This document shows, in pieces, positions 1-9,258 of a stretch of DNA of 64,000 nt (position 1 is its first letter; each line of letters begins with the position of its first letter). The notes beneath the pieces are model-generated. The model was not told the origin of the DNA. It worked only from the letters and a program-made list of their open reading frames with translations, and searched no databases. The translations under genes were made by a program, and so were the position numbers. The DNA is from Sphingopyxis fribergensis (GTDB lineage: Bacteria > Pseudomonadota > Alphaproteobacteria > Sphingomonadales > Sphingomonadaceae). The DNA lies in the NCBI RefSeq assembly GCF_000803645.1, contig NZ_CP009122.1:2332501-2396500 (forward strand), given 5' to 3'.

Positions 1-440
1 GCGCGGGGAACGACATATTGATCGGCGACGGCGACGTGATGAGGGATAGCGCCAAGGGCGGCGCGGACACGCTGGAGGGCGGCGACGGCAATGACTGGCT
101 CTATGGCGACGGCCGCGAGTCTACCGCAACGGTCGCGGGTGGCGCGGACAAGCTCTACGGCGGCAGCGGCACCGACCATCTGATCGGCGGTGGCGGCAAC
201 GACCTGCTTGCGGGCGGTGCAGGCGCCGACTGGTTCGTCTTCGCGCCTGGCTCGGGTGCCGACGAAATCAGCGACTTTACCTCAGGCGCGGACCATATCG
301 ATCTCAGCGCCTTCGACATCGCCTATGAGCAACTCGCATTCATGTCGAGCGCCGACGGAACCCGCATCACCATGGGGACGGACAGCATCTTCGTCCGCGG
401 CGCGCAGAGCTTTTCGCCCAATGATTTCGTCTTTGGCTGA
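1..440 (+). CDS. RTX calcium-binding protein, C-terminal fragment (5' end outside window)
   Basis: The open frame enters from the left edge already inside an RTX nonapeptide (GNDILIGDGD) and continues through several GGxGxDxLx units. It then has a roughly 80-residue non-repeat tail ending in DFVFG. The tail (FVFAPGSGADEI, DRI/DHIDLSAFDIAYE, IFVRG) is closely matched by the tail of the convergent 1603-aa RTX protein, so both are probably recognised by the same type I exporter encoded at 5502-9046. In this family calcium folds the repeats outside the cell and the uncleaved C-terminal tail carries the secretion signal. The first in-window start-like codon (TTG at 18) falls inside a repeat and is not a true start. 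Function of the missing N-terminal part is unknown. The stop codon at 438-440 lies 3 nt from the stop of the opposite gene. Confidence 0.85.
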   Translation, partial: AGNDILIGDGDVMRDSAKGGADTLEGGDGNDWLYGDGRESTATVAGGADKLYGGSGTDHLIGGGGNDLLAGGAGADWFVFAPGSGADEISDFTSGADHIDLSAFDIAYEQLAFMSSADGTRITMGTDSIFVRGAQSFSPNDFVFG

Positions 441-443
441 GGC

Positions 444-3400
444 TCAGCCGAACACGAAGTCCGCCTGATCCAGCGCGGTGACGCCGCGCACGAAGATCGT
501 ATCGGTGCCGCCCAGCTGGATCGTCACCCCCGCGCTGCTCGTGGTGAAGCGCAGCGCTTCATAAGCGATATCGAAGGCGCTGAGGTCGATCCGGTCGGAC
601 TCGCCGCCGCCGCGGGTGAAGTCGGTGATCTCGTCGGCGCCCGATCCGGGCGCGAAGACGAAGCGGTCGCTCCCGCCGCCGCCGGTCAGCCTGTCAGCGC
701 CGCCGCGCGCGCCAGCCGCCATAGTCATCGCGTCGCCGACCAGCACGTCGTTGCCGAGCCCGCCGATCAGCGTGTCGGCGCCGCCAATCCCGCTTGCGGT
801 CATGCTCATCCCGTCGCCGACCAATATGTCGTCGCCGTCGCCGCCATCCAGCGTATCCCGCGCGGCAAGCGACGAGACCCATTCGGTATCACCAACCAGA
901 AGATCGTTGCCCGCGCCGCCATAGAGCCGGTCGGTCTGCTGGCCGCCGTACAGCGTGTCGTCACCATCCTCGCCGGCGAGCATATCCTCGTTCTTCCCGC
1001 CATCGAGCCGGTCCGCGCCAGCGCCTCCGCGCAGCGTGTCGTTGCCGTCGTCGCCGGAGAGCGCATCGCCGCCTTCGCCGCCGGTCAGTATATTGGCCCC
1101 CGCGCTGCCGAGCAGCACGTCGGCGAAGGCCGAACCCTGCGCATTCTCGATACTGACCAGCCGGTCGCCCATCGCATCACCGCCAGTCGCGGTCTGGGCG
1201 CGCAGGTTGACCAGCACGCCGCCCAGCGAGCCCGCATATTCCACCGTGTCCGACCCCGCGCCGCCGTCGAGTATATCGCCGCCCGCCCCGCCGCGCAGCA
1301 CGTCGCCGCCGTCTCCGCCGTTCAACCGATCCTCGCCGCCGCTACCAACAAGGAAATTGTCGAGCGTATTGCCCGTCATCGTCGCGCCGATCGTCCCGGT
1401 ATAGACCAGTTCCTCGATATTGGCGCCGAGCGTGTAGCTGGTCGCGGCGGTGCGGATCCGGTCGCGTCCCTCCCCCGCCGCTTCGATCACCTGGTCGCCG
1501 GCCTCGTACACAACATAGAGGTCGTTGCCGGTGCCGCCGCGCAGCAGGTCGTTGCCGCCACCGCCGTCAAGCTGGTCGTCGCCGGCGCCGCCGAACAACA
1601 GATCGTCGCCGCCCCGCCCATAGAGGATGTCGCCGACCAGCACATCGTCGCCGCCGGTGATGCTGTCGGCATAGTTGGAGCCGATCACGGTCTCGATGTC
1701 GACCAGCCGGTCGCCCTCGGCCTCGCCGCCGCGATTGACGTTGGTGACGAGGTTCACGGTGATCGCGGCGGATTTGGTGTAATCGACCTGGTCGCGTCCC
1801 GCCCCGCCGTCGAGCAGGTCCGCGCCCGCGCCGCCAACCAGCTTGTCGTCGCCGTCGAGCCCGTAGAGTGCGTCATCCCCTGCCTTGCCGTAGAAGCCGT
1901 TGTCGAGCGCATTGCCGGTTCCGGTAAAGCCGCCGCTGCCGGTATAGCTCAAATCTTCGACGCCATCGGCGAGCGTCAGCGACGACAGGCTGGTGCGCAC
2001 GATATCGACCCCGCCGCCGATCGTCTCGGTCACCTGGTCACCGGCATTGTCGACGACATAGGAGTCGTCGCCGGTGCCACCGATCATCGCATCGGCGCCG
2101 GCGCCGCCATCGAGCATATCGTTGCCCGCACCGCCCTCCAGCCGATTGGCGTTCGCGTCGCCCGTCAGCGTGTCGGCAAAGGCGCTGCCCACGACGGCCT
2201 CAATCCCGGCGATACTGTCGCCCTGCGCATCGCCGCCCGACACCGCGCCGGTAGCGAGGTTGATCTTCACGCCGATAGCGCTGTTCGAATAAACCACCGT
2301 ATCGAAGCCGCCCGCGCCGTCGATCCGGTCGCCGCCCGCACCGCCGACGAGGATCTGATCGCCGCCATCGCCGATCAGCGTATCGGCAAAGCCGGTGCCG
2401 ATGAAACGCTCGATCCCGTCGAAGCGGTCGCCCTCGGCATCGCCGCCGCTGCTCGCGCCGGTCTGGAGGTCGATCGAGACGGCACCTGTATTGGCGCTGT
2501 AGTCGACCGTATCGATGCCGTCTCCGCCGATCAGCATATCGGCGCCCGCGCCGCCCTGAAGCAGATCGTCGCCGCCGCGCCCTTCGAGCCGATCCGCGCC
2601 CGCGCCGCCATATAATGTCTCGTCGGCGCCCACCCCAGCCAGCACATCGTCGAAGACCGAGCCAACCAGCGCCTCGATGCTCAACAGCCGGTCGCCTGCC
2701 GCATCGCCGGTTCCACCCTGCACCGACAGGGCAAGGTCGACCTGCACCGCCACCGCCGAGCCCGAATAATCTGCCGTATCGAGGCCGTCGTGCCCATCAA
2801 GCAGGTCCGCGCCCTTGCCGCCGACCAGCAGATTGCCGCCAACGTCGCCGTTCAGCACATCGTCGAACGCCGAGCCGATCAGCCCCTCGATCGCGACGAG
2901 CGCCACCCCGGCCGAAGCCGCGCCCGCCGCAAGGTCCGCCGTCACTGCAGACCTAGAGGTCGAAAAGTCTGCCATATCGAAGCCCGCGCCGCCGTCGAGC
3001 CGGTCCGCTCCGCCGTTGCCGACCAGCCGGTCGTCGCCTGCGCCACCCGACAGCAGATTGACCGCGCCATCGCCGACCAGCACGTCGCCAAAGCCGCTAC
3101 CGACCAGATTCTCGATGTCCGCCAGCACATCGCCTGCGGCATCGCCGCCGCTGCCGGTGCCGCCCAGCACCGCGTTAACCGCTGCGCCGCTCGCCGAATA
3201 ATCGGCGGTGTCGATCCCCGCGCCGCCGGTCAGCCGGTCCGCGCCCGCGCCGCCGGCCAGCACATTGTCGAAGGCATCGCCGGTCAGCACATCGCCGAAG
3301 GCCGAACCAACCAGCCGCTCGATTGCCTCGAGCCGGTCGCCTTGGGCATCGCCTCCAGTGCCGGTGCCGGTAGCGAGATCGACCGTGACCGCCGCACCAC

Positions 3401-5255
3401 TCTCCGAATAGTCCGCGCTGTCGAACCCCGCACCCCCGATCAGCGTGTCGGCACCCATGCCGCCAACCAGCAAATCTTCGCCGCCGCGTCCCTCGATCCG
3501 GTCGTCTCCCGCGCCGCCGCCGAACCAGTCCGCGCCTTCGGTGCCCGAGAGCGTGTCGGCAAAGCTCGAGCCGTCCACGGCCTCGATACCGACCAGACGA
3601 TCGCCCGCAGCCTCGCCGCCGCTCGCCGCGCCGTCGGCCAGATCGACGACGACGCCCGCGCCGCTGCTGCCATAATCCACACGGTCGAACCCGCCACCGC
3701 CGTTGAGCAAATCCGCACCCGCGCCGCCGTCGAGCATATCGTCGCCGGCACCGCCCGAAAGCGCGTCGTCCCCCGCACCGCCAAACAGCCGGTTCGCGCC
3801 CGCGTCGCCCGATAGCGTGTCGGCAAAAGCCGAACCCTCGACATCCTCGAACCCGTCGAACAGGTCGCCCGCAGCATCGCCGCCGCTGGCGGTAAGCCGC
3901 ATCAGATCGACCCGCACCGCAGCATCGCTGCCCGCGTAACTCAGCAGATCGCGCCCGGCGCCGCCGACCAATATGTCGGCGCCCGCCCCGCCGGTCAGCA
4001 CATCGTCGCCGGCATTGCCGACCAGCATGTCTTTGCCTGCACCGCCGATCAGCAAATCGACACCCGCGGTACCGCCGATCAGGTCGTCGCCCGCGGTCCC
4101 CGCCGCAACCACCACGCGCTGCCCGTCCAGCGTCAGCATCGACCCCGTACCCTTCTTCCAGGTCAGCGTGCCCCCGCCAGTGGCAAGGCCATAGTCACGC
4201 ACGGTTAGCGCCCCATTCCTCTCGGCGAGGTTGAACAAAGTCGGCGAGCCGGCATCGGAGAAGAGCGCCCCGTCGATCGTCGCATTGGCGCCCTCGGCCA
4301 GCCAGATATGCTCGCGATTGCCGCCAGCCAGCGGCGCGCCGGCATCGAGGCTGACGGTGTTGCTGAGCTGCCCGCCCGTGCCCCACAGCCGGATGTTGCG
4401 GCCGTTGCCCGAAACGATCGCGCCGTCCACCACGATATTGTCGCTTTTCAGGTCGAGCCCGCCATCGCTGTTGCCGGTGGCGATCACGTCGCGCAGCGTG
4501 ATGTCATAGGTGCCGCGTTCGGTCGCAAAGCCGTCGCCGTTGCGATAATCATTCACCGTGTCGAGCGCGTTGCGCATGGCGACGCGATCGATCGTCACAT
4601 CGTGCGCGGTGCCGGTGATGTGGACGCCGATCGCGAAATTGTCGCCGTCCTGGAACAGGCTGTCGCCGCGCACATCCTCGATCAGCACATTATTGCTGTT
4701 ATACTGGACCCGGATCGCGCCCTTCGAATAGCCATCCACGGCGACATCGCGGATCGTGAGCCCGGAGATCGTCGCGCTGGCATTGGCGCCGGAGACCATA
4801 TTGTCGAAGAAGCGCGAGACGTTGGCGGCATCGACATGCTCGATCGTGAGGTTGCGCACATCGGCGCCAACGCGAAAGGCCGTGCCGACATTCTCGAAGG
4901 CCAGATCGCTGAAACGCAGATTGTCCGCGCCGCCGAGCAGCCGGAAGACTTCCTCGCCCGAGGGATTGGCCGGGTCGAAGGGCTCGGGCCGCGTGCCGGC
5001 GATCGTCGCCGCCATCGCATTGCCCGCGCTGTCTACCCCGCGGATCGTCACCGGCGCGCTCGCCGTTCCGCCGCCGACGATCGCCAGCGGCCCAGTCGGC
5101 GCGGCATAGTCGCCCTGATCGGCGAGCAGCAGCACCTGCCCGCCCGGCCCCGCCGCTGCGATGAGCTGCGGCAGGTCGTTCAGCGTCGCAGCGTTCGCCG
5201 CGCTCGAGCCGTCGCCCGAACCGCTGCCGGTCGGCGAGATGTAAAGGGTGGGCAT
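444..5255 (-). CDS. Large RTX protein with N-terminal parallel beta-helix, type I secreted
   Basis: A 1603-aa protein. Residues ~1-400 look like a right-handed parallel beta-helix: an LYISPTGSGSGDG opening, recurrent VTIDRVAMRNA-like rungs, and NGDGFA and DGGLDLKS segments reminiscent of family 9 pectate lyases. The rest is RTX: GGAGxDxLxGG nonapeptides interleaved with ten copies of a module resembling DYSxSGAAVxVDLxxG / GGDAxGDRLxxIExxxGSxFxDxLxGD. It ends in a secretion-signal-like tail (DFVFG). I chose ATG 5255 because GGGAG lies about 7 nt upstream on the minus strand and the beta-helix begins there; an upstream extension to 5348 has no such signal. It is divergent from the T1SS transporter genes, its likely export route. 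Known of such proteins: secreted adhesins or polysaccharide-active enzymes. A polysaccharide lyase or epimerase activity is inference only. Confidence 0.85.
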   Translation of the reverse strand: MPTLYISPTGSGSGDGSSAANAATLNDLPQLIAAAGPGGQVLLLADQGDYAAPTGPLAIVGGGTASAPVTIRGVDSAGNAMAATIAGTRPEPFDPANPSGEEVFRLLGGADNLRFSDLAFENVGTAFRVGADVRNLTIEHVDAANVSRFFDNMVSGANASATISGLTIRDVAVDGYSKGAIRVQYNSNNVLIEDVRGDSLFQDGDNFAIGVHITGTAHDVTIDRVAMRNALDTVNDYRNGDGFATERGTYDITLRDVIATGNSDGGLDLKSDNIVVDGAIVSGNGRNIRLWGTGGQLSNTVSLDAGAPLAGGNREHIWLAEGANATIDGALFSDAGSPTLFNLAERNGALTVRDYGLATGGGTLTWKKGTGSMLTLDGQRVVVAAGTAGDDLIGGTAGVDLLIGGAGKDMLVGNAGDDVLTGGAGADILVGGAGRDLLSYAGSDAAVRVDLMRLTASGGDAAGDLFDGFEDVEGSAFADTLSGDAGANRLFGGAGDDALSGGAGDDMLDGGAGADLLNGGGGFDRVDYGSSGAGVVVDLADGAASGGEAAGDRLVGIEAVDGSSFADTLSGTEGADWFGGGAGDDRIEGRGGEDLLVGGMGADTLIGGAGFDSADYSESGAAVTVDLATGTGTGGDAQGDRLEAIERLVGSAFGDVLTGDAFDNVLAGGAGADRLTGGAGIDTADYSASGAAVNAVLGGTGSGGDAAGDVLADIENLVGSGFGDVLVGDGAVNLLSGGAGDDRLVGNGGADRLDGGAGFDMADFSTSRSAVTADLAAGAASAGVALVAIEGLIGSAFDDVLNGDVGGNLLVGGKGADLLDGHDGLDTADYSGSAVAVQVDLALSVQGGTGDAAGDRLLSIEALVGSVFDDVLAGVGADETLYGGAGADRLEGRGGDDLLQGGAGADMLIGGDGIDTVDYSANTGAVSIDLQTGASSGGDAEGDRFDGIERFIGTGFADTLIGDGGDQILVGGAGGDRIDGAGGFDTVVYSNSAIGVKINLATGAVSGGDAQGDSIAGIEAVVGSAFADTLTGDANANRLEGGAGNDMLDGGAGADAMIGGTGDDSYVVDNAGDQVTETIGGGVDIVRTSLSSLTLADGVEDLSYTGSGGFTGTGNALDNGFYGKAGDDALYGLDGDDKLVGGAGADLLDGGAGRDQVDYTKSAAITVNLVTNVNRGGEAEGDRLVDIETVIGSNYADSITGGDDVLVGDILYGRGGDDLLFGGAGDDQLDGGGGNDLLRGGTGNDLYVVYEAGDQVIEAAGEGRDRIRTAATSYTLGANIEELVYTGTIGATMTGNTLDNFLVGSGGEDRLNGGDGGDVLRGGAGGDILDGGAGSDTVEYAGSLGGVLVNLRAQTATGGDAMGDRLVSIENAQGSAFADVLLGSAGANILTGGEGGDALSGDDGNDTLRGGAGADRLDGGKNEDMLAGEDGDDTLYGGQQTDRLYGGAGNDLLVGDTEWVSSLAARDTLDGGDGDDILVGDGMSMTASGIGGADTLIGGLGNDVLVGDAMTMAAGARGGADRLTGGGGSDRFVFAPGSGADEITDFTRGGGESDRIDLSAFDIAYEALRFTTSSAGVTIQLGGTDTIFVRGVTALDQADFVFG
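690..4130 (-). repeat. RTX repeat region (ten-copy module array)
   Basis: Within the large RTX gene the coding DNA is built from ten diverged copies of a composite module of very roughly 85-130 codons, interleaved with GGxGxD nonapeptides. The key residues of each copy are DYS.SG, VDL, GGDA.GD, IE, GS.F.D.L.GD. Copy 5 is shortened: it has no GGDAxGD step. The repetition explains the many long frames on the opposite strand here. Confidence 0.75.
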
Positions 5256-5501
5256 GGCAGGGCTCCCGTCATAAGCCTGAAAACATACCCCCCACTTGAT
5301 CGCGACCAGACAGCCCGCGACGGCAGCCGGGTCAACCATATGCTGCACCTGCGAACGCCGAATTGCCCCTTTGCTCCGACGACCGGAGCGGCGGCGCCTT
5401 CGCTCGCCAGATTTTGGCCGCTACCAAGGTTCGTGCCGGACGATCCCCATTGCCGCACCCCGCAGATTTCAACACCTCGAGAATCCGATCGGAGACCCAC
5501 C
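5256..5501. promoter_or_regulatory. Divergent intergenic region between RTX protein and its exporter
   Basis: This 246-bp gap separates the divergent starts of the 1603-aa RTX gene and the ABC exporter and must hold both promoters. Only the ribosome binding sites are clear: GGGAG before ATG 5255 on the minus strand and GGAG at 5491-5494 before GTG 5502 on the plus strand. I see no convincing -35/-10 pair. Confidence 0.4.
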
Positions 5502-7655
5502 GTGCAGCAGGACCTGTCCCTCGGGACGTCGGAGCCGCCTGTGGACAGCGGGCTCGCCGCCTTCGCCCAAATCCTTGCGATGCACCGTATTGTCGCCGAC
5601 CCGGCGGAGCTGCGCCACAGCCTGGGCCATGCCGATCCCGTCGCCGCATCCGACCTGCTGCGCCTCGCAAAGCGCATCGATGGCGTCCGCGCCCGCGCCA
5701 CGACCGCCAATTTCGAACGGTTGCGGCGCCTTCCCATGCCGGTGATGGCCAGCGGCGCGGAGGGCTGGTTCGTCATCGGCCGCGTCGGCGAAGACGCCGT
5801 CGCGGTCCAGCGTCCCGGCGACGCGATCGAGCGCTGGGACCGCGCCGCGCTGGAAGCCCGCTGGTCGGGCGCGCTGCTCCTCGTCGCCACGCGCGATTCC
5901 GCGCAGGTTGCCGCGCCCGCCTTCGACATGACCTGGTTCATTCCCCAGATCGTCAAATACCGGAAGCTGATCGGCGAGGTGCTGTTGATCACGCTCGCGC
6001 TCAACCTGCTCGGCCTCGCCGCGCCGCTCTTTTTCCAGAATGTCGTCGACAAGGTGCTGGCACACAACAGCTTGGCAACGCTGCAGGTGCTCGCCATCGG
6101 GCTGGTGATCGTTTCGCTGTGGGAAGTCGCGTTCGGCTGGCTGCGGACCCGCCTCTATTCGGAAACGAGCCAGAAATTGGACGTCGAGCTGGGCAGCCGC
6201 CTCTTTCGCCACCTGCTCCGCCTGCCGCTCGCCTATTTCGAAAATCGGCGCGTCGGCGACACCGTTACCCGTGTCCGCGAGCTGGAGACGGTGCGCGAGT
6301 TCATGACGAATGCCTCGCTCACCGTCCTGATCGATCCGCTGTTCACGATCGTCTTCATGGTCGCGATGTGGCTCTATTCGCCCCTGCTCTTCGTCATCGT
6401 CGCGCTCACCCTCCCCGCCTATGTGATCGTCTCGCTCGTCGTGACCGGCCCTTTGCGCCGCCGACTCGACGAGAAGTTCGCGCGCGGCGCCGCGAACAAT
6501 GCGCTGCTCGTCGAGAGCGTCTCGGGGATGCAGACGCTCAAGGCCGCAGCGGTGGAACCGCAATGGCAGGACCGCTGGGAACGCCAGCTCGCGGCGTACA
6601 GCGCCGCCAACCAGCGTGTGATCAACCTCGGCAATTCGGGCAGCCAAGCGGTTCAGCTCATCTCCAAATTGAGCCTTGCCGCGATCCTGTTCTTCGGCGC
6701 GCAGCAGGTGATCGCCGGCGCGCTGACGGTCGGCGGGCTGGTCGCGTTCAACATGTTCGCGCAGCGCGTCTCGGGTCCGGTCATCCGCATGGCGCAGCTC
6801 TGGCAGGATTTCCAGCAGGTTCGCCTCTCGGTCCAGCGAATGGGCGACATCCTGAACACCGGCACCGAACCCGGCGCCGGATCGCGCACGACTTTGCCCG
6901 CGCTGCAGGGCCATATCCGCTTCGAGGGTGTCCGCTTCCGCTATGCCGCCGAAGGCCCGTGGACGCTCGACGACATCGACCTCGATCTGCCCGCCGGCGC
7001 CACGCTCGGCATCGCCGGCGCCTCAGGCTCGGGCAAGTCGACGCTCACCAAATTGCTCCAACGCCTCTATCTGCCTGCGAGCGGCCGCGTGCTGATCGAC
7101 GGCGTCGACATCGCCCAGATCGATCCTTCATGGCTGCGCCGCCAGATCGGTGTGGTGTTGCAGGAGAATATCCTGTTCAACCGCTCGATCCGCGAGAATA
7201 TCGCGCTCGCCGACCCCGTCACGCCGATCGAGCGCGTGATGACCGCCGCCCGCCTCGCCGGCGCGCATGATTTCATCCTGGAACTGCCGCGGGGTTATGA
7301 CACGATCGTCGAGGAGCGCGGCGTCAATTTCTCGGGCGGGCAGCGGCAGCGCCTCGCAATCGCGCGCGCGCTGATCACCAACCCGCGCATCCTGATCCTC
7401 GACGAGGCGACCTCGGCGCTCGATGCCGAGAGCGAGGAGATCGTCCAGCGGAACCTCAAGGCCATCGCCGCCGGGCGCACCGTGCTGATCATCGCGCATC
7501 GCCTTTCCGCGATCCGCCAGTGCGACCGCATCCTGACGCTCGACAAGGGGCGCATCGTCGAGAGCGGCACGCATGACGAATTGATCCGCCTCGGCGGCCG
7601 CTATGCCGCGCTCCATTACCGCCAGATCGGTGTTCAGGCGGGAGCCCCGACATGA
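5502..7655 (+). CDS. Type I secretion ABC transporter, HlyB-like with degenerate C39 domain
   Basis: A 717-aa inner-membrane exporter with the full architecture of the HlyB group. Residues ~10-140 form a C39-peptidase-like domain. The place of the catalytic Cys reads DSGLAAFAQIL (Ser) and the place of the catalytic His reads GWFVIG, so the domain should bind substrate without cleaving it. Residues ~150-440 hold the membrane helices. Residues ~470-717 hold the ATPase: Walker A GASGSGKST near 506, signature FSGGQRQR near 609, Walker B ILILDEATSALD near 630, and the H-loop in IIAHRLS. Start GTG 5502 is set by GGAG at 5491-5494 and by where homology begins; longer frames upstream are not coding. 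The stop overlaps the HlyD-like gene by 4 nt (ATGA). No TolC-type outer-membrane gene is in the window. Confidence 0.93.
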   Translation: MQQDLSLGTSEPPVDSGLAAFAQILAMHRIVADPAELRHSLGHADPVAASDLLRLAKRIDGVRARATTANFERLRRLPMPVMASGAEGWFVIGRVGEDAVAVQRPGDAIERWDRAALEARWSGALLLVATRDSAQVAAPAFDMTWFIPQIVKYRKLIGEVLLITLALNLLGLAAPLFFQNVVDKVLAHNSLATLQVLAIGLVIVSLWEVAFGWLRTRLYSETSQKLDVELGSRLFRHLLRLPLAYFENRRVGDTVTRVRELETVREFMTNASLTVLIDPLFTIVFMVAMWLYSPLLFVIVALTLPAYVIVSLVVTGPLRRRLDEKFARGAANNALLVESVSGMQTLKAAAVEPQWQDRWERQLAAYSAANQRVINLGNSGSQAVQLISKLSLAAILFFGAQQVIAGALTVGGLVAFNMFAQRVSGPVIRMAQLWQDFQQVRLSVQRMGDILNTGTEPGAGSRTTLPALQGHIRFEGVRFRYAAEGPWTLDDIDLDLPAGATLGIAGASGSGKSTLTKLLQRLYLPASGRVLIDGVDIAQIDPSWLRRQIGVVLQENILFNRSIRENIALADPVTPIERVMTAARLAGAHDFILELPRGYDTIVEERGVNFSGGQRQRLAIARALITNPRILILDEATSALDAESEEIVQRNLKAIAAGRTVLIIAHRLSAIRQCDRILTLDKGRIVESGTHDELIRLGGRYAALHYRQIGVQAGAPT

Positions 7656-9046
7656 ACGCGATCAAACGTCACTGGACCGCCGTCCGCGACGCGCTCGACA
7701 ATGAACGGGCGCGATCGCGTGGGGTTTTGCGCACCGAGGAGGCGGATTTCCTTCCCGCCGCGCTCGAAGTGGTCGAGTGCCCCGTTTCGCCGACCGCGCG
7801 GGTCACCGCTTGGGCTTTGCTCGGGCTGTTCGCCGCCGCGCTGCTCTGGCTGGTCCTTGGCCGGGTCGACGTCGTCGCGTCGGCGCCGGGCAAGCTGGTC
7901 CCCGCCGACGACGTTCAGCTGATCCAGCCCGGCGCGGCGGGGATCGTCCACGCCATATTGGTCCGCGACGGCCAGCGCGTCCGCGCCGGCCAGCCGCTGG
8001 TCGAGCTCGATCCCACCGTCTCCGACGCCGATACGGCGCAAGCGAGCAAGGCGCTGGAGACCGCGATGCTCGACGCCGCGCGGCTGCGCGCCATATTGTC
8101 CGCGCTCGACGGCCAGGGTCTCAGCTTCACTCCGCCCGCCGGAACCGCGCCAGACGTCGCCGCCACCCAGATCGCGCTCGCGCGCGCCCAGCTCGCCGAG
8201 ATCCGAGCGGGCAGCCAAACGCGTGCCGCCGACACCGAATCCGCTCGCGCCGCCCGCGCCGAGGCGCAGATCCAGGCAGCCAAGCTGAGCGAAACGCTGC
8301 CGCTGCTCGACGAACAGATCGCCGCCAACGAAACGCTGCTCGAAAAAGGCTATGTCTCGAAGCTGCGCGTGATTGAGATGCGCCGCCAGCGCCTCGTCGC
8401 CGCGCGCGACCGCGACGCCGCGCTCGCCACCGCGCGCAAGGCGGAAGCGCAAATCGCGGTCGCCGGCGGCAATTCGAGCCAATCGACCGCCGAGGCGCGC
8501 GCGCGCGTCCTCGCCGAACTCGCCAAGGCGGAAAGCGACGCGCGGCTGCGCAAGGAGGAGCTAACCAAAGCGACGAAACGCAGCACCCTCCAGCGCCTCG
8601 TCAGCCCCGTTGACGGCACGGTCACGCAACTTGCTGTCCACACCGTCGGCGGCGTGGTCGAGGCGGCGAAGCCGATTATGATCATCGTGCCCGTGCGCGG
8701 AAAGCTGATCGCCGAAGTGACGATCGCCAACAAGGATGTGGGATTCGTCAGCGTCGGCCAGCCGGTCGCGCTGAAGGTCGAGGCCTTTCCCTTCACGCGC
8801 TACGGCGCGGTGCCGGGCAGGCTGGAGCAGATCAGTTCGGATGCCGTTCAGGACGAAAAGCGCGGCCTCATCTACACCGCGCGGGTAACGCTCGATCGCG
8901 CGACGATCGTGCGCGACGGTAGGGCGGTCCCCCTAACCCCCGGGATGGCGGTCACCGCCGATATCCGCACCGGCCGCCGTTCGCTTGCTTCCTATCTGCT
9001 GAGCCCGATCGACGAGATGCGCGCGACAGCCGCGCGGGAGCGCTGA
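7652..9046 (+). CDS. Type I secretion periplasmic adaptor, HlyD family
   Basis: A 464-aa membrane fusion protein. It has a short cytoplasmic N-terminus, one membrane helix at ~46-68 (WALLGLFAAALLWLVLG) and the biotinyl/lipoyl-like half-motif GKLVPADDVQLIQPGAAGIV. A long alanine- and arginine-rich coiled coil (~130-300) follows, then the second lipoyl half (LVSPVDGTVTQL) and a beta-barrel domain with the family-typical GMAVTADIRTGRRS near the C-terminus. It starts at the ATGA overlap with the exporter, so the two are translationally coupled. It bridges the ABC exporter to a TolC-like channel encoded elsewhere. The last codons lie in an 11-bp stem-loop (9030-9063). Confidence 0.93.
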   Translation: MNAIKRHWTAVRDALDNERARSRGVLRTEEADFLPAALEVVECPVSPTARVTAWALLGLFAAALLWLVLGRVDVVASAPGKLVPADDVQLIQPGAAGIVHAILVRDGQRVRAGQPLVELDPTVSDADTAQASKALETAMLDAARLRAILSALDGQGLSFTPPAGTAPDVAATQIALARAQLAEIRAGSQTRAADTESARAARAEAQIQAAKLSETLPLLDEQIAANETLLEKGYVSKLRVIEMRRQRLVAARDRDAALATARKAEAQIAVAGGNSSQSTAEARARVLAELAKAESDARLRKEELTKATKRSTLQRLVSPVDGTVTQLAVHTVGGVVEAAKPIMIIVPVRGKLIAEVTIANKDVGFVSVGQPVALKVEAFPFTRYGAVPGRLEQISSDAVQDEKRGLIYTARVTLDRATIVRDGRAVPLTPGMAVTADIRTGRRSLASYLLSPIDEMRATAARER

Positions 9047-9063
9047 CGCCATCTCCCGCGCGG
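9030..9063. terminator. Stem-loop between convergent HlyD-like and DUF1328 genes
   Basis: Perfect 11-bp arms CCGCGCGGGAG (9030-9040) and CTCCCGCGCGG (9053-9063) with a 12-nt loop that contains the stop codon of the upstream gene. There is no T-run on either side, so it is a stem-loop that may end or protect both convergent transcripts rather than a textbook intrinsic terminator. Confidence 0.45.
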
Positions 9064-9084
9064 AATTCGCAAATTGAGAGTGGA

Positions 9085-9258
9085 TCAGGGAAGCGTGCGA
9101 CGCCCACCCCTGCCAAACACAAAGCCGACCACGACAAGGACAACCGCCACAACAAGCAAAATCTTGGCGAAGTCCGCAGAAAGCCCGGCGATGCCGCCAA
9201 AGCCGAGCAGTGCCGCGACCAGCGCAACGACCGCGAAAATGATGGCCCATCTGAACAT
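9085..9258 (-). CDS. DUF1328 family small membrane protein
   Basis: A 57-aa protein starting [19 protein letters not shown], with two hydrophobic segments (~4-24 and ~30-50) around a glycine-rich turn ([13 protein letters not shown]) and a GRGGRR tail. This is the usual size and layout of the DUF1328/YtjA family of inner-membrane peptides, whose role is not established. ATG 9258 is preceded by AAGGAG at 6-nt spacing, which rules out the longer upstream start. It converges on the HlyD-like gene. Confidence 0.85.
   Translation of the reverse strand: MFRWAIIFAVVALVAALLGFGGIAGLSADFAKILLVVAVVLVVVGFVFGRGGRRTLP

Noticed and set aside
444..4130. Possible CRISPR or satellite array because of the dense short repeats
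   Set aside because: Repeats are codon-phased, diverged RTX nonapeptides with no uniform spacers.
4308..5501. Upstream extension of the ABC exporter frame into the RTX gene
   Set aside because: Homology begins at the C39-like domain and GTG 5502 has a good Shine-Dalgarno; the extension is antisense to RTX coding sequence.
5363..7270. 635-codon second plus-strand frame inside the ABC exporter
   Set aside because: Arg/Pro-rich +1 frame shadow; the exporter frame contains all ABC motifs.
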